A stretch of 64,000 nucleotides of DNA, taken from an uncultured Nocardioides sp. (GTDB taxonomy: Bacteria > Actinomycetota > Actinomycetes > Propionibacteriales > Nocardioidaceae). Positions 26,898 through 36,663 of the stretch are shown here, piece by piece (the first letter of the stretch is position 1; each line of letters starts with the position of its first letter). The stretch spans positions 966,294 through 1,030,293 of the forward strand of contig NZ_CANKZF010000002.1 in NCBI RefSeq assembly GCF_947488515.1, in the 5' to 3' direction. The translations under genes were made by a program, and so were the position numbers. The notes under the pieces are model-generated. The model worked only from the letters and a program-made list of their open reading frames with translations. It was not told the DNA's origin and searched no databases.

Positions 26898-29621
26898 ATG
26901 CGTCCTCTTCAGGCCCGCCTCGTCACCTTCTGCCAGCAGGTGCTGGCACTCGGTGTCGTGCTCGTCGTGCTCACCCCCGCCGCCGGTGTCGTGTCCCTCG
27001 ACATCGTGGGGGAGGCGCCCGGTGCCCCCGCTGCCGCTCCGGCCGCGCCCGCCGCGCTCATGTCGGCGACCGTCCCCACGAAGGCGGTGTCGCCGGACGT
27101 CACCGAGGTGCCGCTCACCGGTGCCGCCGGCGGCTTCGCCGGTCTCCGCGGGCGCACCGTCGCAGGCGGTGCCACCGAGGCACGCGTGGTCAGCACCCCG
27201 CAGCCGATGGACGCCTTCGGCGCGGTCGGCGTGACGTGGCGGAGCGGCGAGGAGCTCGAGGAGGACCAGATCAGCCTCCGCGTCCGCACCCGCAGCGGCG
27301 ACGAGTGGAGCGCCTGGGAGGACCTGGAGTACCACGACGAGCACGGACCCGACCCGGGCAGCGCCGAGGCCGCGACCGCCCGCCCCGGCACCGAGCCGAC
27401 CTTCGTCGGCGACGTCGACGACGTCCAGGTCGAGGCCCGCACCGACGGTGTCGCCCTGCCGGACGACCTCTCCCTCGCCCTGGTCGACCCCGGGTCCGCC
27501 GCGAAGACCGAGACCGAGGCGCCGGCGGACACCGCCGACGAGGACCCCAGTGCGTCGTACGACGACGACTACGCGCAGCAGGACGGCACCGACGCCGCGA
27601 CCGAGGGCATCACCCTGCAGGCCGCGCGCAAGCAGACCGTCGCGCAGCCCACGATCTACTCCCGCGCCCAGTGGGGCGCCGACGAGAGCATCCGCAACAA
27701 GAGCGCGCTGCGCTACGGCACGATCAGCGGCGGCTTCGTCCACCACACGGTCAACGCGAACAACTACACCGAGGCCCAGGTGCCCGCGATCCTGCGCAGC
27801 ATCTACGCGTACCACGTGAAGTCGAGGGGCTGGAGCGACATCGGCTACAACTTCCTCGTCGACCGCTTCGGTCGCATCTGGGAGGGTCGCTACGGCGGCA
27901 TCGACAAGCCCGTCGTCGGCGCCCACACGCTCAACTACAACGACTACTCCTTCGCGATGTCGGCCATCGGCAACTTCGACACCGTCCAGCCGCCCGACGT
28001 GATGCTGCGTGCCTACGGCCAGCTGTTCGCGTGGAAGCTGTCGCTGCACGGCGTCAACCCGGCGTCGACGTCGCAGAAGATCGGCCGCGGCACGTTCCAG
28101 GCGATCAACGGGCACCGCGACGCCGGCTCGACGGCCTGCCCGGGCAAGTACCTCTACGCCCAGCTGCCGCTGATCCGGACGTACGCCTCCCAAGCCGCGC
28201 CGGTGGTCACGCCGCCGCCCCCGCCGACCGAGGTGCCCATCGCCGAGCCCGCTCCGCAGAACAACCTGGACGCCTCGCCGTACCCGGACCTCGTCGTGCG
28301 GCGCGCCGCCGACGGCCGCGGCCTGGTGCTGCCGACCGGTGGCCTGACGTCCTTCCAGACGCGCACGGTCGTGGGCAAGAAGGGCTGGGACAAGCGCGCC
28401 GAGGTGCTGGTCTCGCCCGACCTCACCGGCGACGGCCTGCCCGACCTGGTGACGTCCGACAAGTCCGGCGTGGTCCGGGTGCGGGCCGGCAAGGGCAACG
28501 GCAAGTTCGGCAAGACCACCCGCACGCTCAAGCTGCGCGGCTACTCGCTGATCACCGCCGTCGGTGACATCAACGGTGACGGACGCAACGACCTCGTGGC
28601 CCGCTTCAAGGGGCGACTGACCACCCTGCTCGCGACCGAGAAGGGCGGCTTCGCCCGCAAGGCCACCCGCAAGGGCTACGGCAACTACCGGCAGATCATC
28701 GGCGCGGGTGACGTCAACGGCGACGGACGGGCCGACCTCCTGCTGCGCACCAAGAACCGGTTGTTCCTGCAGACGGGCTACGGCACCGGCCGGTTCGCCG
28801 CGCCCAAGCGCGTCGCCGGGTCCTGGAGCGGCTACAACCGCGTCGTCGCCGGCGACTTCAACGGGGACGGGCGCTCCGACCTGGTCGCCCGCACGTCGAA
28901 GGGCAACATGATGCTGATGCCCGGACGCGGCGACGGCACGTTCGGCGCCGCGCTGGGCCCCGCCACGAACCTCAAGACGATGCGCTGGATCACCGGCGCC
29001 AACATGGTCGGCGGTGCCGGTGCGGACCTGATCGGCGTCTCGGGCAAGCAGCTCGTGGTCGTCGCCAACCGCGACACCTTCGAGCTCGGCGCGCCGATCG
29101 ACACCGGCGTCTCCTTCGCCGGGATGGACACCATCCTCAACGCCGGCGACGTCAACCGCGACGGCTTCGGCGACGTGCTCACCCGCGACGGCTCGGGCCA
29201 GCTGTGGCTCTTCGCCGGCAACGGCACCGGCGCGCTCGCCGCCGGAACCGTCATCAGCCAGGGCTGGGCACCGGTCCAGGGGCTCAGGGCGGTCGGCGAC
29301 GTGACCGGCGACGGCCTGCCCGACCTCATCGGGACCCCGGCCGGCGGCGCGCTGATGGTCTGGCCCGGCAACGGCTCCGGCTTCAACGCAGCCGTCGCCG
29401 TCAAGGGCGGCGTGGTGCCCTCCCGGGCCGGGCTGCCGTCGGACCTCTCCGGCTTCGACTGGGTGCTCGGGGTCCAGGCCATGACGCTCAAGGGGTCGGG
29501 TGACTACATCGTCCGCGACCGCGCGAGCGGGGTGGCGTACGTCTACTCCGGCCGCAAGTCCGGCGTCTCCCACCCGCGTGTGCTGGGCGAGGGACTGGGG
29601 GCCTTCGACCTGGCCGGGTGA
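26898..29621 (+). CDS. secreted N-acetylmuramoyl-L-alanine amidase with FG-GAP/VCBS repeats
   Basis: The 907-residue exported protein starts at the ATG at 26898 behind a CAGGAG ribosome binding site. Signal peptide at about 1-35, an unassigned beta-domain at about 60-215 (TWRSGEELEEDQISLRVRTR), then a PGRP/amidase_2 domain at about 255-435 with zinc ligands in GGFVHHTV and GHRDAGSTACPG. The C-terminal half (about 450-900) is a series of FG-GAP repeats with Ca-binding DxNxDG motifs (DINGDGRNDL, DVNGDGRADL, DFNGDGRSDL). It cleaves the stem peptide from muramic acid; the propeller may bind wall polymers. Confidence 0.93.
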   Translation: MRPLQARLVTFCQQVLALGVVLVVLTPAAGVVSLDIVGEAPGAPAAAPAAPAALMSATVPTKAVSPDVTEVPLTGAAGGFAGLRGRTVAGGATEARVVSTPQPMDAFGAVGVTWRSGEELEEDQISLRVRTRSGDEWSAWEDLEYHDEHGPDPGSAEAATARPGTEPTFVGDVDDVQVEARTDGVALPDDLSLALVDPGSAAKTETEAPADTADEDPSASYDDDYAQQDGTDAATEGITLQAARKQTVAQPTIYSRAQWGADESIRNKSALRYGTISGGFVHHTVNANNYTEAQVPAILRSIYAYHVKSRGWSDIGYNFLVDRFGRIWEGRYGGIDKPVVGAHTLNYNDYSFAMSAIGNFDTVQPPDVMLRAYGQLFAWKLSLHGVNPASTSQKIGRGTFQAINGHRDAGSTACPGKYLYAQLPLIRTYASQAAPVVTPPPPPTEVPIAEPAPQNNLDASPYPDLVVRRAADGRGLVLPTGGLTSFQTRTVVGKKGWDKRAEVLVSPDLTGDGLPDLVTSDKSGVVRVRAGKGNGKFGKTTRTLKLRGYSLITAVGDINGDGRNDLVARFKGRLTTLLATEKGGFARKATRKGYGNYRQIIGAGDVNGDGRADLLLRTKNRLFLQTGYGTGRFAAPKRVAGSWSGYNRVVAGDFNGDGRSDLVARTSKGNMMLMPGRGDGTFGAALGPATNLKTMRWITGANMVGGAGADLIGVSGKQLVVVANRDTFELGAPIDTGVSFAGMDTILNAGDVNRDGFGDVLTRDGSGQLWLFAGNGTGALAAGTVISQGWAPVQGLRAVGDVTGDGLPDLIGTPAGGALMVWPGNGSGFNAAVAVKGGVVPSRAGLPSDLSGFDWVLGVQAMTLKGSGDYIVRDRASGVAYVYSGRKSGVSHPRVLGEGLGAFDLAG

Positions 29622-29642
29622 CCGGCTCCCAGCGAAGAGCGA

Positions 29643-30383
29643 TCAGGCCCGGGCAGTCGCCCGTTCGGCGTCGTGGACGTCGTCCAGGCGAGCCGGGTCG
29701 GGATTGCGGACAAGGACCAGCGAGCCGCCTCGTCCGAGGGGCTCGGTGAAGGTGGCCATTCCTGGTGGGGAAGCCGGGTCGGCCACCGAGAGAAGACGGC
29801 CGCCGTCGGTGAGACCACTCCCGACGGCGGCCGTCCTGTCGTGCGTCCAGAGCCGGGCCTGGGTGAGGTTGTCGGTGGCGAGGTCGTCACCGGTCGGCGG
29901 GTCCCACGCGGTGAAGCCGTCGGGCTGCGACCAGATCTCCACGCCCACGTCGAGCACGCCGGCCGGGAGCGCGTCGGCGAACCGCACGCCCATCGGGCGC
30001 AGGCTGCACGCGAGCACCGGGATCGATCCCGCGCGGGGTGCCCACGTGTCCAGCCCGTCGGGTCCGCACACGACGGCGTCCGGGTCGTCGGAGGTGGTGA
30101 CGCGGAGGCCGACGGTCCACGCGGCGCCGAGGAAGACCGGTGAGAGCCAGTGCGGCGGGAGGTCGATGCGCAGCGACATGCCGCGCTCGAGGTCGGCGAC
30201 GTCGGTCAGCAGGCCGGACGCCTTCGCCACCCAGTTGGCGTACGTCGTCACCGAGAGCTCGACCCGCTCGTCGGTCGCGTGGTCGTAGAACGTCACCAGC
30301 GGACGTCCGGGCTCGCGTCGCAGCTGCGCCGCGAGCACCTCGGCGAAGGTGGCGGGGGAGCCGGACGTGCCCGGCGTGGTCAT
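29643..30383 (-). CDS. TIGR03089 family protein (truncated acyl-adenylate enzyme-like)
   Basis: The 246-residue protein belongs to the actinobacterial TIGR03089 family, which resembles the N-terminal part of AMP-binding (acyl-CoA synthetase-like) enzymes: GRPLVTFYDHATDERVELS, TTYANWVAKASGLL, then VFLGAAWTVGLRV. The phosphate-binding loop and C-terminal domain of those enzymes are missing, so an adenylating activity is unlikely. It lies 14 bp after the DUF3105 gene on the same strand and converges with the amidase gene. Function unknown; a wall-linked role is suggested only by context. Confidence 0.82.
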   Translation of the reverse strand: MTTPGTSGSPATFAEVLAAQLRREPGRPLVTFYDHATDERVELSVTTYANWVAKASGLLTDVADLERGMSLRIDLPPHWLSPVFLGAAWTVGLRVTTSDDPDAVVCGPDGLDTWAPRAGSIPVLACSLRPMGVRFADALPAGVLDVGVEIWSQPDGFTAWDPPTGDDLATDNLTQARLWTHDRTAAVGSGLTDGGRLLSVADPASPPGMATFTEPLGRGGSLVLVRNPDPARLDDVHDAERATARA

Positions 30384-30397
30384 CGGGATCAGGACCC

Positions 30398-31135
30398 TCA
30401 GACGGCGTTGGGCTCCGGGGAGTCCATGTAGGGGTAGTCCTCCATGAACGTCTCCAGCGCGGAGCCGCTGACCTCGGAGCAGTACTGCCAGACGCCGACC
30501 TGCTTGGACGGGTCGGTCTCGCCGACCCCGCCGAGCGACCAGTGCGTCAGCGCGACGTGCTGGCCCTTGGGGAACGACTTGCCGTCCTCGGAGGTCCACG
30601 GCACGGCCTTGAACTTGTCGCGCAGGTTGTCGGTGCCCTGCAGCTTGGAGGCGATGCCGCGCAGGACGTCCATCTGGTCGGAGTCGTCGGCGATGGTCTC
30701 GTCGTACCAGAGGATCGTGAAGCCGTGCTCGAGGTTGTGCACGAGCTCGCCGAGCTCCGGGCGGTCCGAGGTGGTGTAGAGCTTGCGCTCCATGCTGTCC
30801 CACATGTTCCAGTGCTGGCCGAAGGCCGGCGGGGCGTCGGGGTAGGTCATCGGCGTGCCGACGTCGACGTGGTCCTGGCTGCCCTCGGCCGTCTTGGTGG
30901 TGACGTCCTGGCAGACCGAGGCCTTCGCGCCGATCTCGCCGAGCGAGTCGGAGGCGTAGGCGCGCAGGTCCCACCAGTCCTTGATCGGCTTGAACGCCGC
31001 GGCGCCCACGATCAGCGCGGCGACGAGGACGCACACGCCCACGATCGCCACCCCGCGCCGGTTCTCGCGCTTGGACTGCTGGGAGCGGATGGAGTCGATG
31101 ACCGCCTGACGGTCGGTCTTTGCCTGCTTGGCCAC
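30398..31135 (-). CDS. DUF3105 family membrane protein
   Basis: The 245-residue protein has a basic cytoplasmic N-terminus, one membrane helix (residues about 29-48, VAIVGVCVLVAALIVGAAA) and an extracytoplasmic DUF3105 domain with the family motif LVHNLEHG, plus FGQHWNMWD and WYDE. The conserved His and Glu suggest a metal site, but no activity is established. A TAGACT -10 element at 31211-31206 overlaps the end of fbiB, leaving a 70-nt leader. Confidence 0.88.
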   Translation of the reverse strand: MAKQAKTDRQAVIDSIRSQQSKRENRRGVAIVGVCVLVAALIVGAAAFKPIKDWWDLRAYASDSLGEIGAKASVCQDVTTKTAEGSQDHVDVGTPMTYPDAPPAFGQHWNMWDSMERKLYTTSDRPELGELVHNLEHGFTILWYDETIADDSDQMDVLRGIASKLQGTDNLRDKFKAVPWTSEDGKSFPKGQHVALTHWSLGGVGETDPSKQVGVWQYCSEVSGSALETFMEDYPYMDSPEPNAV

Positions 31136-31205
31136 GGTGCTCGGTGTCTCTCGGTCGACTGCTGGAGGGTGCTGCTGGGCGCGACGGATGCGTCTGCGCT
31201 GGCAG

Positions 31206-31211
31206 AGTCTA
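31206..31211 (-). promoter_or_regulatory. -10 element of DUF3105 gene inside fbiB stop codon
   Basis: On the minus strand TAGACT begins with the TAG stop codon of fbiB (31211-31209). It should drive the DUF3105 gene with a leader of about 65 nt. Confidence 0.5.
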
Positions 31212-32219
31212 CGTAGTCGCGGGTGACACGTCGCACACGACGTCGTTTCCGGCCGGCTCCCAGCCGCGGATCCGCCACCCGTGCGCGAAGCACACGGCGG
31301 CCACCGCGGCGTGGTCCGAGTCGCCCGGCAGGTGCAGGACGACGCGGTCCGGGTCGTCGTCGAAGGTCAGCAGGAGCGCGGACGAGAGCGCCCGCCCGGC
31401 ACCGACCACCCGGCCGACCGCGGAGTGCAGCTCGTGCGCCGCGGCGGGCGCCCCGAACGGGGCCCGGTCCGCGTCCTCCCCGGCCAGGGCGCGTACGACG
31501 GCCTCGCGGGCGCCCCAGCCGAACAGGTCGCCACCGTCGGGGCGCACCAGCGACGCAGCCCCGGGGCCGTCCTCGCCGGGCCGCAGCACCAGGTCGGCCC
31601 GCCCGCGGACGACCGCCACCGGCCGCCCGGCCAGCTTGCCCTGTGCGAGCTCCGCCGCCCCGGCGATCTCGTCGGCCACGGCGGGGAGGGTGACGGCCAG
31701 GGCGTTGCCGTGGGGGTCGGTGCGGCCGGCGAAGTCCTCGGCGACGAGCAGCCCGGCCGCCCCGATCGCGATGTCGGTCTGACCCTCGCGCCACGCACGG
31801 CCCGAGGTGTCGGTGACCACGACCCCGACGTTGGTGCCGGTGCGTCGGTGCACCTCGTGGCGCAGCGCGCGCGCCGAGGCGTCGGGGTCCTCCGGGAGGA
31901 GCACGACCGACCCGGCGGCCACGTTGGAGGCGTCGACCCCTGCAGCGGCCATGGTGAGGCCGAGACGGTTGCGCACGATGGTCACCGGCCCGCGGCGCGC
32001 GACGACGCGGACCGTCTCCTCCTCGACGGCCGCGTCGCGGTCGCCCGCCCGTACGCGGCCCTCGGCCTTGCTCACCACCTTGCTGGTCACGCACAGCACG
32101 TCGCCGTCGGCGAGGGCGTCGTCGCCCCGGAGGGAGTCGAGCACCAGCGCGGCGAGGTCGTCGCCCTCGGCGACCTCGGGCACCCCGTCGGGAGCCCACA
32201 CCTCGAGCCGGCTGCTCAC
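31209..32219 (-). CDS. fbiB: coenzyme F420-0:L-glutamate ligase (short FbiB, no nitroreductase domain)
   Basis: Adds gamma-linked glutamates to F420-0. Residues about 1-245 match the CofE/FbiB ligase domain ([37 protein letters not shown]). Mycobacterial FbiB is about 448 residues with a C-terminal FMN-binding nitroreductase domain that reduces dehydro-F420-0; here the protein is 336 residues and the last 90 are a small unrelated domain ([21 protein letters not shown]). The GTG start overlaps the fbiA stop (GTGA, 32219-32216), so both are coupled. Confidence 0.92.
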   Translation of the reverse strand: MSSRLEVWAPDGVPEVAEGDDLAALVLDSLRGDDALADGDVLCVTSKVVSKAEGRVRAGDRDAAVEEETVRVVARRGPVTIVRNRLGLTMAAAGVDASNVAAGSVVLLPEDPDASARALRHEVHRRTGTNVGVVVTDTSGRAWREGQTDIAIGAAGLLVAEDFAGRTDPHGNALAVTLPAVADEIAGAAELAQGKLAGRPVAVVRGRADLVLRPGEDGPGAASLVRPDGGDLFGWGAREAVVRALAGEDADRAPFGAPAAAHELHSAVGRVVGAGRALSSALLLTFDDDPDRVVLHLPGDSDHAAVAAVCFAHGWRIRGWEPAGNDVVCDVSPATT

Positions 32220-33259
32220 GCCGGTCCGTCGGTGACGAGCGAGACGGCGGCCGCGGCCATCGCCGCGGTGGCGTCGTGGCCGGACATCATCAGGGGGACG
32301 GCCGCGGCGCGGATCCCGGCCTGCTCCAGACCGGTCAGCTGCCCGGCGTCGCGCTCGTCGACCAGCCAGCCATCGAGCACGCCGCCCGCGCTGCGGGCGC
32401 CGTAGTGGGCGCCGACCGCACCGGCGCTGACCTCGACCCCGATGCTCGTGAGCATCTGCGCCGCCATGCCGTGCACGTGCGAGGACCCGACGATGGGGGA
32501 GAGGCCGACGACGGGTGCGGGGGTCGAGCGGACGGCGTCGCGGACGCCGGGAACCCCGAGGATGGTGCCGACCGACACCACCGGGTTCGACGGCGGCAGC
32601 ACGACGAGGTCGGCCTCGCCGATGGCCTCGAGCACGCCGGGCGCGGGCGTGGAGGCGTCCTGGCCGACCGCGAGCACCGTCTCGGCCGGCACCGCGGCGC
32701 GCAGACGCACCCAGTACTCCTGGAAGTGGACCACCCGGCGCCCGCTCGCGCTGTCGGGGTCGGCCACGGCGACGTGGGTCTCGACCCGGTCGTCGGTCAT
32801 CGGCAGCAGCCGGACGGTCTCGCCGTGCACCGGCGTGAGCCAGCGACGGCAGAGCGCCTCGGTGACCTGCGAGAGCGTGTAGCCGGCCTCGAGCATCTGG
32901 GTGCGGACCAGGTGGGTCGCGATGTCGCGGTCGCCCAGGCCGAACCACGTCGGCTCGACGCCGTACGCCTCGAGCTCCGTGCGGGCGCTCCACGTCTCGT
33001 CGCGACGACCCCACCCGCGCTCGACGTCGATGCCGTCACCGAGGGTGTACATCACGGTGTCGAGGTCGGGGCAGACCTTGAGGCCGTGGATCCACCAGTC
33101 GTCGGCGGTGTTGGCCACGACCGTCACCACGGTGTCGGCGGACCCGCCCGGCACGACACCCGTGCGAAGGCCGTGGAGGAGTCCCTGGAGGAAGCGGGCC
33201 CCGCCGACGCCGCCCGAGAGGACGGTGATACGGCGGAGCGTGGGCGCAGATGATGGCAT
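32216..33259 (-). CDS. fbiA: F420 biosynthesis 2-phospho-L-lactate/phosphoenolpyruvyl transferase
   Basis: The 347-residue CofD/FbiA enzyme transfers the phosphoenolpyruvyl (or lactyl) moiety onto Fo. The N-terminal [16 protein letters not shown] and [20 protein letters not shown], and later [14 protein letters not shown], are family hallmarks. The ATG at 33259 is chosen because the frame before it does not look coding. It is divergent from whiB2 and coupled to fbiB, as in other actinobacteria. F420 made here could serve the PPOX-type protein at 7157. Confidence 0.95.
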   Translation of the reverse strand: MPSSAPTLRRITVLSGGVGGARFLQGLLHGLRTGVVPGGSADTVVTVVANTADDWWIHGLKVCPDLDTVMYTLGDGIDVERGWGRRDETWSARTELEAYGVEPTWFGLGDRDIATHLVRTQMLEAGYTLSQVTEALCRRWLTPVHGETVRLLPMTDDRVETHVAVADPDSASGRRVVHFQEYWVRLRAAVPAETVLAVGQDASTPAPGVLEAIGEADLVVLPPSNPVVSVGTILGVPGVRDAVRSTPAPVVGLSPIVGSSHVHGMAAQMLTSIGVEVSAGAVGAHYGARSAGGVLDGWLVDERDAGQLTGLEQAGIRAAAVPLMMSGHDATAAMAAAAVSLVTDGPA

Positions 33260-33403
33260 AGGAACAGCCTGCCGGAAGAGGAATGGCCATATCAGATCCG
33301 GGCTTGACTTGCGGGGTACGACAGGCATGTAATTCCCACAGTGTCGTTATGTTGATCAAGTGTCTCGTTCAGTTCTGAAAACAGGGTCGAAAGGGCGTCA
33401 GCC

Positions 33404-33664
33404 ATGAGAGCAGAACTGTTTCTTCTCGAGCCCGAGGGCGAGGAGTTCGGTTGGCAGGACCGCGCGTTGTGCGCGCAGACGGACCCCGAGGCGTTCTTCC
33501 CCGAGAAGGGCGGCTCCACCAGGGAGGCCAAGAAGGTCTGCCTGACGTGCGAGGTCCGCGACGACTGCCTGGAGTCCGCGTTGATGAACGACGAGCGCTT
33601 CGGCATCTGGGGCGGTCTGTCCGAGCGCGAGCGCCGCAAGCTGAAGAAGAGCGCCGCGGGCTGA
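33404..33664 (+). CDS. whiB2: WhiB-family iron-sulfur transcription factor (WhiB2-like)
   Basis: The 86-residue protein has the four cluster cysteines at 23, 46, 49 and 55 (C-x22-C-x2-C-x5-C), the GIWGG turn at 67-71 and a basic C-terminal DNA-binding tail (RRKLKK). The sequence around GGSTREAKKVC and NDERFGIWGGLSERERR is that of WhiB2/WhiB, needed for septation and cell division in mycobacteria and sporulation septation in Streptomyces. WhiB2 type proteins act with the primary sigma factor. Position next to fbiA is conserved in related genomes. The ATG at 33404 is preceded by AAAGGG. Confidence 0.93.
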   Translation: MRAELFLLEPEGEEFGWQDRALCAQTDPEAFFPEKGGSTREAKKVCLTCEVRDDCLESALMNDERFGIWGGLSERERRKLKKSAAG

Positions 33665-33668
33665 GGTC

Positions 33669-33689
33669 CGGGCCGGCGCGTCCGGCCCG
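33669..33689 (+). terminator. hairpin after whiB2
   Basis: Arms CGGGCCGG and CCGGCCCG with a 5-nt loop, starting 5 bp after the whiB2 stop; no T-tract. Confidence 0.5.
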
Positions 33690-33735
33690 TCGCCAGCAGC
33701 ACTCCGGCGGTTTCATGGAGCGCGGAGCCCCTCGC

Positions 33736-33741
33736 TAGGGT
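33736..33741 (+). promoter_or_regulatory. -10 element, leaderless start of giant GT2 gene
   Basis: TAGGGT followed by 6 nt and the GTG at 33748, without a ribosome binding site. Confidence 0.6.
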
Positions 33742-33747
33742 GCTCCG

Positions 33748-36663
33748 GTGACCGTCACAGCGCTTCTCGTCAGTCATGACGGGGCGCGATGGCTCCCAGC
33801 AGTCCTGACCGGTCTGAGCGGGCAGACCCTCCCGGTGGACCGCGTGGTGGCCGTCGACACCACGAGCCGCGACGACAGCGTCACGCTCGTGCGCGACGCG
33901 CTCGGCGAGCAGGTCGTGCTCGACGTCGTGCCCGGCTCGACGAGCTATCCCGCCGCGGTGCGCCACGGCCTCGAGCTGGCTCCCGCGACCGGGGACGACG
34001 AGTGGATCTGGCTGCTCCACGACGACAGCAACCCCGCCCCGACGGCCCTCGCCGAGCTGGTCGACGCAGCCCGGGAGCACCCCTCGGTCGCGATCCTCGG
34101 CCCCAAGCTGCGCGAGTGGCCCTCGCTGCGCCGCCTCCTCGAGGTCGGCCTGACCATCACCGGCACCGGGCACCGCGAGACCGGTCTGGAGCGGGGCGAG
34201 TACGACCAGGGCCAGCACGACGCGGTGCGCGAGGTGCTCGCGGTCAACACCGCCGGGATGCTCGTGCGCCGCTCCGTGCTGGAGTCGCTCGGCGGGCTCG
34301 ACGAGGACCTGCCGATCTTCGGCAACGACATCGACTTCGGCTGGCGCGCTGCGCTCGCCGGGCACCGGACCCTCGTCGTCCCGCAGGCCGTGGTCTTCCA
34401 CGCCGAGGCCGCTCACCGCGGCATCCGGCGTACGCCGCTCACCGGGCGGCACACGCACTACCAGGAGCGGCGCGCCGCGCTCCTCACCTCGCTGGCCAAC
34501 GTCTCCTCGCGAGGGTTCGCCTGGCAGTACGTCCGGCTCTTCCTCGGCTCGCTGCTGCGGGTCGTCGGCTTCCTGGTCGTGCGGTCGGTGGGGGAGGCGC
34601 TCGACGAGCTCGCGGCCGCGCTGTCGGTGCACGGGCGGCCACGTCAGCTCCTCGCCGCGCGTCGCGAGCGGGCCGACCTGCGGCAGGGCGACCCCGCCGA
34701 CGTACGCCGCCTGCTGGCCCCGAGGTGGTTGCCCTACCGTCACGGACTCGACTTCGTCACCGACCTCGCCTCGGCCGCCACCAGCCAGGCCGCCGACGTC
34801 GCCGAGCGGCGCCGCCTCGCCAAGGCCGAGGACGCGCCCGGCACCGGGCCGGGCGTGCGCGAGTCGCGACGCGGGTCGGGGACGTCGGAGGACGACGACG
34901 AGGACGCCTACCTCACCGACTCCGGCATCGTGGCCCGCTTCTTCACCAACCCGGTCGCCGTGGTGCTGGCGCTCTTCGGCGTCCTGTCGCTGCTCGCCGC
35001 CCGCGAGGCGTTCGGCTCGATCACCGGCGGCGCGCTGTCCCCGGTGCCGGCCGCCGCGTCCGACTGGTGGCGGCTGCACGTCTCGAGCTGGCACCCGCTC
35101 GGCACCGGCACCGACGTGCCGGCCCCTGCCTACGTGCTGCCGTTCGCGTTCGCAGCGACCGTCCTGCTCGGCCACACCGGAGCCGTCGTGTCCGGCCTCA
35201 TGCTGCTCGCCGTCCCGGTGGCGGCGTGGGGCGCGTGGCGGCTGCTCAAGGTCGTCGGACGGCTGGTCGACCCGCTGGGGCTGCCGCGCTGGCTGGTGGT
35301 GTGGGGTGCCCTGACCTACGCCCTCGTCCCGGTGACCTCCGGCGCCTGGGCGGAGGGACGCTTCGGCACGGTGGCGGTCGCCGCCCTGCTGCCGTGGACC
35401 GCGCACGCCGCCCTCGGGTTCGTCGACCCGGACCGTGACCGTCGGTGGCGCGCGGCCTGGCGCACGGCCCTGCTCCTGGCCCTCGGAGCGGCGTTCGTGC
35501 CCGGGCTGTGGCTCTTCGCGCTGCTGGCCACCGCCGTCGTCCTCGGCTCCGCTGCGGTGATCGCCCCGCGGCTGCTGCGCGAGCGCGACAGCTGGGGCCC
35601 GCCCGTGGTCGCCGTGGCCGCGACGCCCGTGCTCCTCGCGCCGTGGCTGCTGCCGCTGCTCACGACCGGCTCCGCGTCCGGCCTGCTGCTCGAGGCCGGG
35701 CGCCTGACCGTCGACCAGGTGACCTTCGGCGGTCTGGTGACCGGCCGGCTCAACGACCTCGGGGCACCGATGTGGTTCGGCGTGGTGCTCGGCCTGCTCG
35801 CGCTCGTGGCGCTCATCCCGCGTCGTACGCGCGTGCCGGTGCTCATCTGCTGGCTGGTGGCGCTGGCGGCGGCCGTCGTGTCCGGCCTTCTCTCGCACGT
35901 GACGCTCGACCTGCCGTCCGTGACCACCCGGCCCAGCCTCGGCCTGTTCGTCGTCATCCTGCAGGGCACGGCGGTCGTGGCGGTCGTGCTGGGCGCCGAC
36001 GCCTACCTGCGGCGGCTCGCCGACCACCACCCGTGGTGGCAGCGCGTGGTGGCCACGGGCCTCGCCCTGGTCGCCGCGGCCGTGCCCCTCGGGGGCCTCG
36101 TCTGGTGGCTGAGCGCCGACGGCGGCGATGACGTGCTCGCGCGCGACGCCGAGCAGTCGGTCCCGGTCTACATGAAGCAGAGCTCGCTCCTCGGCCAGGA
36201 GCACGGGGTGCTCGTCATCGGCGGGTCCGTCGACGAGGGCGTCACCTACCGCATCCGTCGCGACGACGGCACGACGGTGGGGGAGGACGAGATCCTCACC
36301 CTGGCCGACGAGGACGCCGGACTGACCAATGACGTACGCGACCTGGTCTCCGCCCCCACGCCGTCGGTCGTGGCGGACCTGGGTGCCCGGGGCGTGGAGT
36401 ACGTCGTCCTCAGCTCGCCTGCCGACGGCCGGATCTCGTCGTTGCTCGACGCGACCGCCGGGCTCGAGCAGGCCAGCGCGGAGGACCGCACGACCCGCGC
36501 GTGGCGCGTCGACCGGCCGCTCGACCCGGCGTCGCTCGAGGGACCCAGCCCGTGGTGGCGCACCGCGCTGCTCGTCGTGCAGGGGCTGGCGATCGTGGTC
36601 GTGCTGGTGCTCGCCCTGCCGACCGTCCGACAGCGCCGCCGTGAGGAGGGTCGCGATGACTGA
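33748..36663 (+). CDS. large GT2 glycosyltransferase with multi-pass membrane domain
   Basis: The 971-residue protein has an N-terminal GT-A domain (about 1-235): LLVSHDGARWLPAVL, a DDS metal site in WLLHDDSNPAP, and IFGNDIDFGWRAALAGH. A helix at about 265-285 and a charged linker lead to about a dozen membrane segments (about 395-800), then an extracytoplasmic domain and a final helix (about 945-962). This architecture is found next to whiB2 in actinobacteria and probably glycosylates an exported polymer or protein. Substrate unknown. It overlaps the DUF5719 gene by 8 bp, so the two work together. Confidence 0.9.
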   Translation: MTVTALLVSHDGARWLPAVLTGLSGQTLPVDRVVAVDTTSRDDSVTLVRDALGEQVVLDVVPGSTSYPAAVRHGLELAPATGDDEWIWLLHDDSNPAPTALAELVDAAREHPSVAILGPKLREWPSLRRLLEVGLTITGTGHRETGLERGEYDQGQHDAVREVLAVNTAGMLVRRSVLESLGGLDEDLPIFGNDIDFGWRAALAGHRTLVVPQAVVFHAEAAHRGIRRTPLTGRHTHYQERRAALLTSLANVSSRGFAWQYVRLFLGSLLRVVGFLVVRSVGEALDELAAALSVHGRPRQLLAARRERADLRQGDPADVRRLLAPRWLPYRHGLDFVTDLASAATSQAADVAERRRLAKAEDAPGTGPGVRESRRGSGTSEDDDEDAYLTDSGIVARFFTNPVAVVLALFGVLSLLAAREAFGSITGGALSPVPAAASDWWRLHVSSWHPLGTGTDVPAPAYVLPFAFAATVLLGHTGAVVSGLMLLAVPVAAWGAWRLLKVVGRLVDPLGLPRWLVVWGALTYALVPVTSGAWAEGRFGTVAVAALLPWTAHAALGFVDPDRDRRWRAAWRTALLLALGAAFVPGLWLFALLATAVVLGSAAVIAPRLLRERDSWGPPVVAVAATPVLLAPWLLPLLTTGSASGLLLEAGRLTVDQVTFGGLVTGRLNDLGAPMWFGVVLGLLALVALIPRRTRVPVLICWLVALAAAVVSGLLSHVTLDLPSVTTRPSLGLFVVILQGTAVVAVVLGADAYLRRLADHHPWWQRVVATGLALVAAAVPLGGLVWWLSADGGDDVLARDAEQSVPVYMKQSSLLGQEHGVLVIGGSVDEGVTYRIRRDDGTTVGEDEILTLADEDAGLTNDVRDLVSAPTPSVVADLGARGVEYVVLSSPADGRISSLLDATAGLEQASAEDRTTRAWRVDRPLDPASLEGPSPWWRTALLVVQGLAIVVVLVLALPTVRQRRREEGRDD

